Part shown: positions 8,784 to 16,474 of the stretch, one piece after another
Position numbering within the stretch: the stretch's first letter is position 1
How the letters are laid out: each line of letters opens with the position of its first letter
Source of the DNA: Alistipes sp.
Lineage (GTDB): Bacteria; Bacteroidota; Bacteroidia; Bacteroidales; Rikenellaceae
NCBI GenBank assembly: GCA_017517705.1
Contig: JAFWYM010000001.1
Span: forward strand, 1-39,800
DNA length: 39,800 nt
Direction of reading: 5' to 3'
Made by a program: the position numbers and the translations under genes
Notes under the pieces: generated by a model
Told to the model about the DNA's origin: nothing
The model's database searches: none
The model's input: only the letters and a program-made list of their open reading frames with translations

Positions 8784-9702
8784 AGATAGTATCGAGGGCA
8801 TCGTCATAAGCGCGACGGGCAGTTGGTATGAGGTGGCCACCGAACGTGGCCGCCTCAACTGTCGCATACGTGGTCGTCTGCGCCTCAAGGGTGTGCGCTC
8901 GACAAATCCCGTGGTCGTGGGCGACCGTGTCGTTGTCGAGCCCGATGGCGACAGTAGCGCCATCGTTGCCATCGTGCCACGTCGCAACTACGTCATACGC
9001 CGCGCCTCGAACCTCTCGAAAGAGTCGCACATCATCGCGGCAAATGTCGATCGCGCACTCCTTATCGTCACGCTCCACTCACCCGCGACACCCAAGGAGT
9101 TTGTCGACCGCTTTCTCGTCACGTGCGAGGCATACAAGGTGCCCGTCAGCATCGTCCTCGGCAAGGCCGACACGCTCACGGGCGAGGCGGAGGCGGAGGC
9201 TGCCGAGTTTTCGGCCATATACCGCGATGCGGGATATGAGGTTTTGCGCCTGTCGTCCACCACGGGCGAGGGTGTCGAAGAGATACGCTCACTCCTTACC
9301 GACCACACAACGCTTGTGGCGGGCAACTCGGGCGTGGGTAAGTCGACACTCGTGAGGGCCATAGACCCCACGCTCGACATACGCACGGGCGACATCTCCG
9401 AGAGCCATCATAAGGGCAAGCATACCACCACATTCTCGACGATGTACCCCATAGCCGGAGGATACATTATAGACACCCCCGGAATTAAGGGCTTCGGCCT
9501 TATCGACATCGATGGCAAGGAGCTATGCCGCTACTTCCCCGAGATGATGCGTCTTGCCCCCGAGTGCCGCTTCTACAACTGCACACATACGCACGAGCCG
9601 GGTTGCGCCGTGCAGGAGGCCGTAAAGGAGGGGCGCGTGGCATGGTCGCGCTACGATAGTTACCTGAAAATATTGGACGAAGATGACAAATATCGCAAGT
9701 AG
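8767..9702 (+). CDS. rsgA: Ribosome small subunit-dependent GTPase A
   Basis: Circularly permuted GTPase assisting late 30S maturation, 311 residues. An OB-fold (about 8-75) precedes the GTPase domain in permuted order: G4 at 132-135, G1 GNSGVGKS at 186-193, G3 DTPG at 236-239. A C-terminal zinc knuckle has Cys267, Cys272, His274 and Cys280 with the expected C-x4-C-x-H-x5-C spacing. G4 reads GKAD instead of NKxD; the Asn that normally recognises guanine is Gly here (codon GGC), which is unusual. It overlaps cvpA by 17 bases and trmH by 20 bases. Confidence 0.95.
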   Translation: MSQDRRDSIEGIVISATGSWYEVATERGRLNCRIRGRLRLKGVRSTNPVVVGDRVVVEPDGDSSAIVAIVPRRNYVIRRASNLSKESHIIAANVDRALLIVTLHSPATPKEFVDRFLVTCEAYKVPVSIVLGKADTLTGEAEAEAAEFSAIYRDAGYEVLRLSSTTGEGVEEIRSLLTDHTTLVAGNSGVGKSTLVRAIDPTLDIRTGDISESHHKGKHTTTFSTMYPIAGGYIIDTPGIKGFGLIDIDGKELCRYFPEMMRLAPECRFYNCTHTHEPGCAVQEAVKEGRVAWSRYDSYLKILDEDDKYRK

Positions 9703-10405
9703 ACTACGCACCGAGGAGCATAGCGAAGCATGGCTCCGCGAGCGCCTCGACTACATGACACAGTTTATCACCGAGGAGCGCAAGGAGGTGCTCAACCGCA
9801 CCGTCGAGAGCCGCACGCACTACATGCGCATCCTCACCGAGAATATGTTCCACCCGCAGAACGCCAGCGCCATCATGCGCCACTGCGAGGCCTTCGGCAT
9901 ACAGCAGATACACACCGTCGAGGATAGGTGTAAATTCGACCCCTCGGTAAACATCGTGCGTGGCACGGAGAAGTGGGTCGATGTCGAGCACCACGAGACC
10001 ACGGCCGAGGCTCTTGCAGCACTCAAGGCCGAGGGCTACCGCATCGTGGCAACAACACCCCACCGCTGTAGCGCGACACCCGAGAGTTTCGATGTGACGA
10101 AGGGTAAATTTGTCCTTGTCTTCGGCACGGAGCATGCGGGCATCTCGGACGAGGTCATAGCCGCTGCCGACGACTTCCTCATGATACCCATGTGCGGCAT
10201 GGTCGAGAGCCTCAACGTCTCGGCCTCAGCAGCCATACTTATATACATGCTCTCGGAGCGCATACGCCAGCAGGTCGAGGGCTGGCAGCTAAGCGACTAC
10301 GACAAGCTAAAACTCCTCACACGCTGGACAATGTCCTCCGTGCGCGACTTCGAGGGTATCCTCCGCCGCGCCGAGCGTAACGGTAAACTATCCGTCGAAT
10401 ATTAA
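9683..10405 (+). CDS. trmH: TrmH-type tRNA (guanosine-2'-O)-methyltransferase
   Basis: SPOUT-class RNA 2'-O-methyltransferase, 240 residues. Motif 1 (NASAIMRHCEAFG, 60-72), motif 2 (FGTEHAGI, 147-154) and motif 3 (MVESLNVSASAAI, 173-185) are intact; the last forms the trefoil-knot SAM site. The VESLNVS form is closest to TrmH, which methylates G18 of tRNA, but family members acting on rRNA cannot be excluded by eye. It begins inside rsgA, 20 bases before its stop, so the two are coupled. Confidence 0.88.
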   Translation: MTNIASRLRTEEHSEAWLRERLDYMTQFITEERKEVLNRTVESRTHYMRILTENMFHPQNASAIMRHCEAFGIQQIHTVEDRCKFDPSVNIVRGTEKWVDVEHHETTAEALAALKAEGYRIVATTPHRCSATPESFDVTKGKFVLVFGTEHAGISDEVIAAADDFLMIPMCGMVESLNVSASAAILIYMLSERIRQQVEGWQLSDYDKLKLLTRWTMSSVRDFEGILRRAERNGKLSVEY

Positions 10406-10410
10406 CTTTT

Positions 10411-11604
10411 ATGATACTACGTAAACAATTTTTGGAGCATGTGGGGCAGACATCGCCCTCGCCTATGATGATTGAGGTGGAGCGCGCCGAGGGCACGTTC
10501 TTCTACACTCCCGAGGGCAAGCGTTATTTCGACCTCGTGGCGGGCGTGTCGGTGAGCAACGTGGGACATGCCAACCCCGACGTTATACGTGCCGTGCAGG
10601 AGCAAGCGGCCGACTACATGCACGTCATGGTCTATGGCGAGATGGTCGAGCGACCACAGGTGGAGTATGCCCGCCTTATCGCCGAGTTGCTTCCCGGACA
10701 GCTCGACTGCGTATACTTTGTCAACTCGGGTGCCGAGGCTGTGGAGGTGGCCCTGAAGCTCGCAAAACGCTATACCGGTCGCACGGAGCTTATATCCATG
10801 CGTCGCGCCTACCACGGCTCGACACATGGCGCCATGTCGATGATGGGAACACCCGAGGGCGAGGAGTGGAAGGCTGAATTTAGACCCCTTCTCCCCGATG
10901 TCAAGTCCATAAGATTCAACTCCTTCGACGACCTTAACGACATCACCGAGCGCACCGCGGGTGTGCTCTGCGAGGTTATTCAGGGGGAGGCGGGCGTGAG
11001 GCTCCCCGACCCCGCATGGCTACGCGCCCTACGTGCCCGCTGCACGGAGGTGGGAGCGCTCCTTATCTTTGACGAGATACAGACAGGCATGGGGCGCACG
11101 GGCGCAATGTTCGCCTCGACGAAGTACGACATCACACCCGATGTGGTATGTTTAGCTAAGGCCTTTGGTGGCGGCATGCCCCTCGGTGGCGTAGCGGCAA
11201 ATAGACAAATATTAAACTCATTTACTCATAACCCCTGCCTCGGACATATCACCACATTTGGTGGTCATCCCGTATGTTGTGCCGCAGGTCTTGCAGCACT
11301 CAAATACCTCATCGACAACAACATTGTCGAGAACGTAGAGCATAAGGGAGCGATATTCGAGGAGCGACTAAGCAAGCATCCCCGCATATTGGAAATTCGT
11401 CGCTCGGGACTTTTATTAGCCTTGGAACTCGGCAAGGCCGAATACCTCTACCGCCTGATGGAGATTTTCAAGGAGGAGGGCATCATGAGCGACTGGTTCC
11501 TCTACTGCGACACGGCATTCCGCATCTCGCCGCCGCTAACCATCACGGAGGCCGAAATCGAGGAGTGCTGCACCATCATCGAGCGCTCGTTAGATAGATT
11601 GTAG
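10411..11604 (+). CDS. Class III PLP-dependent aminotransferase
   Basis: Fold-type I, class III aminotransferase (acetylornithine/4-aminobutyrate group), 397 residues. Visible motifs: SGAEA for phosphate binding (106-110), YHGSTHGA (135-142), DEIQTGMGRTG with the Asp contacting the pyridine nitrogen (221-231), and the Schiff-base lysine Lys250 in LAKAFGGGMPLGG. The substrate is not evident; there are no neighbouring arginine or GABA genes. Only 5 bases separate it from trmH, so it is probably the last gene of the 8142-11604 run, ending at the terminator at 11753-11790. Confidence 0.9.
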   Translation: MILRKQFLEHVGQTSPSPMMIEVERAEGTFFYTPEGKRYFDLVAGVSVSNVGHANPDVIRAVQEQAADYMHVMVYGEMVERPQVEYARLIAELLPGQLDCVYFVNSGAEAVEVALKLAKRYTGRTELISMRRAYHGSTHGAMSMMGTPEGEEWKAEFRPLLPDVKSIRFNSFDDLNDITERTAGVLCEVIQGEAGVRLPDPAWLRALRARCTEVGALLIFDEIQTGMGRTGAMFASTKYDITPDVVCLAKAFGGGMPLGGVAANRQILNSFTHNPCLGHITTFGGHPVCCAAGLAALKYLIDNNIVENVEHKGAIFEERLSKHPRILEIRRSGLLLALELGKAEYLYRLMEIFKEEGIMSDWFLYCDTAFRISPPLTITEAEIEECCTIIERSLDRL

Positions 11605-11752
11605 GAGTATTGTCCGTTTACCAATGATTTATAACGTCATACATTTCTACACCATGTCATTACGAGTCACTAACACTCTGCACGTGCAACAATTCGATAA
11701 TTGACAACTCTGCGTGGCGATTTTATTTGCCTTACGCTACTTTGCAAAACAT

Positions 11753-11790
11753 TGCCGATATTCAGCGCATCTACTGAATATCGGCATTTT
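11753..11790 (+). terminator. Rho-independent terminator after the aminotransferase gene
   Basis: TGCCGATATTCAG (11753-11765) pairs perfectly with CTGAATATCGGCA (11774-11786) around an 8-base loop, followed by TTTT. The preceding AAAACAT gives a weaker T-tract on the minus strand, so it may also serve the convergent lipoprotein gene. Confidence 0.8.
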
Positions 11791-11818
11791 ATTCCATATT
11801 ATTAAATGTTTTAGCAAT

Positions 11819-12298
11819 TTATTTCATCCTAAATTTAGTCTCAGTACGCGATATACTCTCATATATTACATTTCCGTTTTCATCATAGCTAGTTGACGTG
11901 CTTGTTTCATATCGTATGTCACCAGACGATGAGTAGGTGCACTCTACCTTGAGTGTGCTGGACGTATAACGCTTTCCATTGCTATAAATATATCCTTCTG
12001 AGACATATCCTGTCATACGGTCATTATTGTCGTAACTATACTTTACTGTACCACTAATCTCGCCGTCAGCACCATATTGGGTTATAGTGTCCACTTGCGG
12101 TTGACAATAGCACTTTGTTTGTTGTGCATTTGAGTTATCATTATCATCACTGTTACCGCTATTACCCGAATTATTAGGCGAAGAATCGACATTGGAGTCG
12201 ATGATATTATCCTCTTCATTGGCACAAGCCTGAATTCCCACACTAATAGTAACACCAAGTACAAAGGCAAAAAGCGCCACACTTAATTTTTTAATCAT
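11819..12298 (-). CDS. AT-rich hypothetical lipoprotein
   Basis: Not recognised beyond being an exported, probably lipid-anchored protein of 159 residues. A Lys-Lys N-terminus and hydrophobic stretch lead to VGIQAC (Cys25) as a candidate lipobox. A low-complexity Asn/Ser/Asp linker (about 28-58) joins a C-terminal part rich in Tyr, Ser and Thr with YxYDxNxR-type strands, as in secreted proteins that record bond patterns like RHS/YD repeats. Base composition is clearly more AT-rich than the neighbouring genes, suggesting an accessory or recently acquired gene. It has its own promoter and a structured leader. Confidence 0.7.
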   Translation of the reverse strand: MIKKLSVALFAFVLGVTISVGIQACANEEDNIIDSNVDSSPNNSGNSGNSDDNDNSNAQQTKCYCQPQVDTITQYGADGEISGTVKYSYDNNDRMTGYVSEGYIYSNGKRYTSSTLKVECTYSSSGDIRYETSTSTSYDENGNVIYESISRTETKFRMK

Positions 12299-12314
12299 AG
12301 CTTAATCGTTTTGT

Positions 12315-12335
12315 GCGATTCAATGTCTGAATCGC
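12315..12335 (-). promoter_or_regulatory. Leader hairpin before the AT-rich lipoprotein gene
   Basis: GCGATTCA (12315-12322) pairs with TGAATCGC (12328-12335), an 8-bp perfect stem with a 5-base loop, inside the predicted leader 17 bases before the start codon. It could affect mRNA stability or translation; no function is known. Confidence 0.4.
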
Positions 12336-12356
12336 GGTTAAAATCATTGAGTTTCA

Positions 12357-12388
12357 CAAATATACTCACATTTTTTCAACTTTGCAAA
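12357..12388 (-). promoter_or_regulatory. Promoter of the AT-rich lipoprotein gene
   Basis: Minus-strand TATATTTG (12364-12357) and TTTG (12388-12385) with 20 bases between them fit the Bacteroidales -7/-33 consensus exactly. The leader would be about 50 bases. Confidence 0.65.
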
Positions 12389-12403
12389 TTTATTGTGCTC
12401 AGA

Positions 12404-12469
12404 ACTTCGCCATAGGCGAGCAAGACGCAGTCTTGCCACAAGCCCCTCCTTTGTCAAAGGCAGGGGTTT
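12404..12469. repeat. Cluster of short hairpins in the 12299-12758 gene-free region
   Basis: Two adjacent palindromes: GCAAGAC-GCA-GTCTTGC near 12419-12435, and AAGCCCCTCCTTTG (12440-12453) pairing with CAAAGGCAGGGGTTT (12455-12469) with one mismatch. An 81-codon frame crosses this and the next repeat (12393-12638), but it lacks any protein-like character and I do not call it a gene. Confidence 0.5.
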
Positions 12470-12524
12470 GGGGTGGAATGTAAATATATTCTTCTTTTAT
12501 TCTTACAAATTGCGGATGATATTA

Positions 12525-12638
12525 TTAGCCTTGGGCGCCATCATTGATGGCATTTTGGATTATGAAGTACCTCGGCAAATTCATTTACGAAGGTATCTTC
12601 ATAATCCAAAATATAGAGCATCGCTCGCCCAAGGCTAA
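12525..12638. repeat. Long interrupted inverted repeat (114 bp)
   Basis: The outer arms TTAGCCTTGGGCG (12525-12537) and CGCCCAAGGCTAA (12626-12638) are perfect complements. After an unmatched stretch of about 13 bases on each side, the inner arms pair again: ATTTTGGATTATGAAG (12552-12567) with CTTCATAATCCAAAAT, then a near match (TACCTCG against CGAAGGTA). The centre is about 13 bases. No transposase lies nearby. The form fits a miniature inverted-repeat element or a structured RNA. Confidence 0.65.
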
Positions 12639-12685
12639 GAACGAGAATATGTTTACGACAAAATAGCCTAATTATACACTCTTTG

Positions 12686-12717
12686 TTTGTAGGTTTAGTA
12701 TATTTATACTAACTTTG
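12686..12717 (+). promoter_or_regulatory. Promoter of the 12759-23100 operon
   Basis: TTTG at 12686-12689, 20 bases, then TAACTTTG at 12710-12717: a perfect Bacteroidales promoter. Transcription would start near 12722-12724, leaving a leader of about 36 bases before ATG 12759. Confidence 0.7.
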
Positions 12718-12758
12718 TCGCGATATGCGCATATTTGAATAAGTGCGCAGCACTGACA

Positions 12759-14240
12759 ATGTTAGAGAAGTTAGCAAAACAGACAGCGATATATGGCATA
12801 AGCACGATAGTGGTCAGGTTTCTGAACTATCTGCTTACACCCTACTATACCCGCATCTTTGACCAAGGCGAGTATGGCATAGTTACGGACATATACGCCT
12901 TGATACCCTTTGCATTGGTGCTTCTCTCGATGGGCATGGAGTCGAGCTACTTCCGCTTCACCACACGTGCCGAGGAGGAGGGTGGCGACGTCGCCCGAGG
13001 CAAGCGCAAGGTGTTTGCCACAACGTGGGGTGTGACATCGCTAAATGCTGTCATATTCTTCCTCGTCGTATGGCTTCTCAATGCCCCGATATCGAGGGCT
13101 ATGGGCGCAGCATACGTTCTACATCCCGAGTATGTCACCATCGTGGCCGCCATCGTCATGGTCGACGTGTGGACGATGATACCCTTCTCGCGCCTTAGGG
13201 AGCAGGGACGTGCCATGCACTTCGTCGTGCTCAAGGCCCTCAGCGTGTTACTCAACGTGGGGCTCGCCATAGGCTTCGGCATCGCGGGGCTCTATGCCAC
13301 GCCATTTGGTGTAGGGTGGGTGCTCATCGCCAACCTCATAGCGAGCATCATAACCCTCGTGGCGCTGCTACCCTCGACCGACGGCATCCTCCCGCGCATA
13401 GATGGTGCCCTCCTAAGAAAGATATTCGTCTACTCCGTGCCGTTGCTTATAAGCGGCATTGCGGGCACGGCAAACGAGTTTATCGACCGTCAGATGATCA
13501 AGTACCTCACGCCCGGGGGCGAGGAGGTGGCCATGGCCGAGCTCGGTGTCTATGGTGCCATAGTCAAGATTGCCGTGGTGATGACACTCTTCACGCAGAT
13601 GTACCGCTTGGCGGCAGAGCCATTCTTCCTCTCGGGATTTAAGAAGGAGGAGTTCAAGGAGGCAAATGCCGCATCGATGAAGTACTTCGTGATGGCATCG
13701 ATGGTCATCTTCCTCGGCATCGTGCTCTTCCGCGACCTCTTCGCACTGATTGTCGGCCGCGACTTCCGCGAGGGCATAGACATCCTCCCCATAGTCCTTG
13801 CCTCGAACGTCATGGCGGGCGTGTGGTTCAACCTCTCGTTCTGGTACAAGAGGGAGGAGAAGACGAAGTATGCCGCCTATATCACCTTCCTCGGCCTGGC
13901 CGTGACCATAGCCCTCAGCTTCGTGCTCGTACCCAAGATGGGCTACCGCGGAGCGGCATGGGTGAGGCTTGTGGCGGAGGCCGCGATGGTCGTATGGAGC
14001 TATACGCTGTGCCGCAAGCACTACCCCATACCCTACGACCTGAAGCGCATGGGCGAATATGTGATGCTCACAGCCGCGATATACTGCACGTCGGAGTATG
14101 CCTTTAGCGGTGTCGACGACAACATGCACACGGCACTGAATGTGTTACTCTTTATGGTAGCTATAGCCTATGCCGTATGGCGCGAGAAGATAGATGTCAA
14201 AGGGCTCGTAAGGGCTGCAATAGGTAAGTTTAAGCGATGA
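12759..14240 (+). CDS. Wzx-like polysaccharide flippase (MATE/MOP superfamily)
   Basis: Inner-membrane lipid-linked oligosaccharide flippase of the polysaccharide-synthesis (Wzx/RfbX) type, 493 residues with about 12-14 predicted helices. The N-terminus (LAKQTAIYGISTIVVRFLNY and then LLTPYYTRIF) carries the typical signature of the first helix, including the conserved P-Y-x-T/S-R. I place the start at ATG 12759; a TTG 24 bases earlier is in frame but lies close to the predicted transcription start. No glycosyltransferases are adjacent, so its substrate is unknown. Its stop overlaps the holB start (ATGA at 14237-14240). Confidence 0.87.
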   Translation: MLEKLAKQTAIYGISTIVVRFLNYLLTPYYTRIFDQGEYGIVTDIYALIPFALVLLSMGMESSYFRFTTRAEEEGGDVARGKRKVFATTWGVTSLNAVIFFLVVWLLNAPISRAMGAAYVLHPEYVTIVAAIVMVDVWTMIPFSRLREQGRAMHFVVLKALSVLLNVGLAIGFGIAGLYATPFGVGWVLIANLIASIITLVALLPSTDGILPRIDGALLRKIFVYSVPLLISGIAGTANEFIDRQMIKYLTPGGEEVAMAELGVYGAIVKIAVVMTLFTQMYRLAAEPFFLSGFKKEEFKEANAASMKYFVMASMVIFLGIVLFRDLFALIVGRDFREGIDILPIVLASNVMAGVWFNLSFWYKREEKTKYAAYITFLGLAVTIALSFVLVPKMGYRGAAWVRLVAEAAMVVWSYTLCRKHYPIPYDLKRMGEYVMLTAAIYCTSEYAFSGVDDNMHTALNVLLFMVAIAYAVWREKIDVKGLVRAAIGKFKR

Positions 14241-15379
14241 GATTTCAAGATATCATAGGTCACGAGGAGCTCAAGCGCCGCCTCGCACAGCAGGTAGATG
14301 CCGGCCGTGTGAGCCACGCGCAACTATTCACCGGCGAGGCAGGATATGGCACACTGCCCTTGGCGCTGGCATACGTGCAGTACCTCTTCTGCCCCAACCG
14401 TCATGCGGGCGACTCGTGTGGCGAGTGCCCCTCATGCCGACAGATTGCCGACCTTGCTCACCCCGACCTTCACTGGGTATTTCCGGTGAACAAACGCGAG
14501 AAGAAGAGCGGCGAGGCCGTCGTGAGCGACATGTTCCTCGACAAGTGGCGCGAGATATGGCACCATAAGGAGGGCATCTTCTCTGCCGACGAGTGGTATT
14601 CGATGCTCGACCTCGGCAAGACGATGAAGGGACTCATCACCGCCAAGGAGTCGGAGGAGATAATCCGCAAGTTGCAGTTCAAGAGTTTCTCGTCGCCATA
14701 CAAGGCGATGATCATCTGGCTGCCCGAGGCCATGAACCAGGAGGCAGCAAATAAGATACTCAAAATCCTCGAGGAGCCATGGGATAAGACCCTCTTCATC
14801 CTTGTCTCGGAGCATCCCGAGCTGTTGCTGCAGACCATAACGTCACGCACACAGGAGGTCTCGGTAGGGCGCATCGACATCCCCACGCTCGAGGGCATAG
14901 CACGTGCTGAGGGTAGGGGCGAGGGCGAGGCCCGCAACATGGCACGCCTGGCCGGAGGCTCCATATTGGAGCTCAGGGAGCTTATGCGTGGCGAGACGGA
15001 CGAGAGCCGCGCGCAGTCGTTCGAGCTCTTCACACGCCTCATGCGCCTCGGGTACAACGACAAGCATCTCGAGCTCTTCGAGTGGGCCGACGACATGACG
15101 GCACTAACACGCGAGGGACAGCGTCAGTTCTTCCTCCATGCCGTGCGCCTGCTGCGCGAGAGCTACATGCTCCACGCGGGCCTCGGCTCGATAAGCTACC
15201 TCTGGGGCGAGGAGGAGAAGTTCTGCCGCAACTTCGCCCCATATATCGGCAACCAGAATATCGAGATTCTGATCGAGGAGATTGAGCGTGCCATGGCGCA
15301 GATAATGCAGAATGGCTCGCCACGCATAGTATTCACACACTTCGCCCTCGCGGTGTCGAAGCAGATAAACAGATTGTAA
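14237..15379 (+). CDS. holB: DNA polymerase III, delta' subunit-like clamp-loader protein
   Basis: AAA+ clamp-loader subunit, 380 residues. The N-terminus (FQDIIGHEELKRRL, HAQLFTGEAG) matches the delta'/gamma family. The P-loop reads GEAGYGT (33-39) without the Lys-Thr/Ser needed for ATP binding, as expected for delta', a non-ATPase. A zinc module has Cys52, Cys61, Cys64 and Cys67. The NKILKILEEP motif typical of clamp loaders is present. A long insert (about 74-130) between the zinc module and the rest is a Bacteroidota feature in my recollection. Start codon overlaps the flippase stop by 4 bases; folK follows after 2 bases. Confidence 0.9.
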   Translation: MRFQDIIGHEELKRRLAQQVDAGRVSHAQLFTGEAGYGTLPLALAYVQYLFCPNRHAGDSCGECPSCRQIADLAHPDLHWVFPVNKREKKSGEAVVSDMFLDKWREIWHHKEGIFSADEWYSMLDLGKTMKGLITAKESEEIIRKLQFKSFSSPYKAMIIWLPEAMNQEAANKILKILEEPWDKTLFILVSEHPELLLQTITSRTQEVSVGRIDIPTLEGIARAEGRGEGEARNMARLAGGSILELRELMRGETDESRAQSFELFTRLMRLGYNDKHLELFEWADDMTALTREGQRQFFLHAVRLLRESYMLHAGLGSISYLWGEEEKFCRNFAPYIGNQNIEILIEEIERAMAQIMQNGSPRIVFTHFALAVSKQINRL

Positions 15380-15381
15380 CA

Positions 15382-15873
15382 ATGGCTACGGAGGTGACAC
15401 TGCTATTAGGCTCTAACGACATTGAGGCTGCCACGATTGTAGAGCGCGCCACGGGCATCATCGACATTGCGGTGGGAGACGTAATACGTAGGTCGCAGGA
15501 CTACACGAGCGAGCCCTACGGCTTTAGTGCCGAGCGAGGTTTCGTAAACCGCGCCGTGGTCATTGCCACGGAGTGCGATGCCTACGAGGTGCTGCGACGC
15601 ATAAACCTCATCGAGGCGCTGCTTGGTCGCGACAGAGAGGAGGAGGCACGCATAAAGAGGGAGCGAGAAGAGGATTATGCCTCACGACCGATAGACATAG
15701 ACATAATTTTCTACGGCACGGAGACGTTTGATGATGAGAGGCTCACGATACCCTACCACTTCCTCGCGGAGCGTGGCTATGCTCTCAGCCCCGTGGCAGA
15801 GGTCGTGCCCGATTTTAAGCATCCGGCGTTGGCTTTGACACCGCGGGCGATGCTCGAAAATATAAAAGCGTAA
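15382..15873 (+). CDS. folK: 2-amino-4-hydroxy-6-hydroxymethyldihydropteridine pyrophosphokinase
   Basis: HPPK of folate synthesis: transfers pyrophosphate from ATP to 6-hydroxymethyl-dihydropterin. The 163-residue length fits. Visible motifs: LLLGSN at the start, SEPYG (43-47) for pterin binding, FVNRAV, and SRPIDIDIIFYG (101-112) with the two Mg-binding aspartates, Asp105 and Asp107. The segment 83-100 is unusually rich in Arg/Glu. Sits 2 bases after holB. Confidence 0.93.
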   Translation: MATEVTLLLGSNDIEAATIVERATGIIDIAVGDVIRRSQDYTSEPYGFSAERGFVNRAVVIATECDAYEVLRRINLIEALLGRDREEEARIKREREEDYASRPIDIDIIFYGTETFDDERLTIPYHFLAERGYALSPVAEVVPDFKHPALALTPRAMLENIKA

Positions 15874-15883
15874 ATGACTGATT

Positions 15884-16459
15884 ATGAAAAGACTAATTTA
15901 TATAGGCGTTATTGTGACCCTCGCGGCTGTGCTCACAGGCTGCTTCAAGGATGAGAAGCAGGGCACGTGCATGCACATCGCGCTATACTCGCAGAATGTA
16001 GCCGACGACCCCATAATGAAATGCACCTCCGACATCGAGGCGTACGCCTTCAAAGTAACCAAAGGCAGCAAGTGGGAGGTCTCGACATGGGAGGATGCCC
16101 TCGCGCACTGCATAACGAACAAGGATAATAAGTCGGAGCAGCTCACCGAGCCCGACATCTACGGCAGCTACGACCCCGAGGCGGAGTTTCAGGTGACATT
16201 CGAGCTATGGGCGCACTTCACCTTCCTCGTAATCGTGGATAAGACCAACAAGATATACGCCACGCGCCTATACGAGACACCGATGAACCTCCCCGCGATG
16301 GAGACATACCTACACCTCTATGCGTGGCGTAAGTCGGGCGCAGCAAATGGATGGGATGTAACAAACCCCTTCCCCGATGAGGCACGCGAACCCCTTGTCC
16401 CCGTAGAGCCCGAGCCTACGCCCGATGATGGCACAGAGGAGCCTACACCTGAAGAGTAA
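15884..16459 (+). CDS. DUF5034-like hypothetical lipoprotein
   Basis: A 191-residue lipoprotein with signal ending LTGC (Cys20). The mature part holds several Cys (about residues 29, 47 and 76) and aromatic-rich strands, and ends in a Pro/Glu/Thr tail (about 170-191). I do not recognise the family with certainty; the DUF label is only a suggestion. Lies 10 bases after folK and 15 before the next gene, clearly inside the operon. Confidence 0.75.
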   Translation: MKRLIYIGVIVTLAAVLTGCFKDEKQGTCMHIALYSQNVADDPIMKCTSDIEAYAFKVTKGSKWEVSTWEDALAHCITNKDNKSEQLTEPDIYGSYDPEAEFQVTFELWAHFTFLVIVDKTNKIYATRLYETPMNLPAMETYLHLYAWRKSGAANGWDVTNPFPDEAREPLVPVEPEPTPDDGTEEPTPEE

Positions 16460-16474
16460 CGACAACAGAGAGCG

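Noticed and set aside
12393-12638. An 81-codon plus-strand frame
   Set aside because: It translates two inverted repeats, has no homology-like features, and ends exactly where the second repeat ends.
13413-14129. A 238-codon minus-strand frame inside the flippase gene
   Set aside because: It is antisense to a well-formed membrane protein, and its His/Val/Glu-rich composition is typical of shadow frames here.
14333-14355. Broken P-loop in the clamp-loader protein as a damaged gene
   Set aside because: Loss of the P-loop lysine is normal for delta' subunits, and the zinc module and other motifs are intact.
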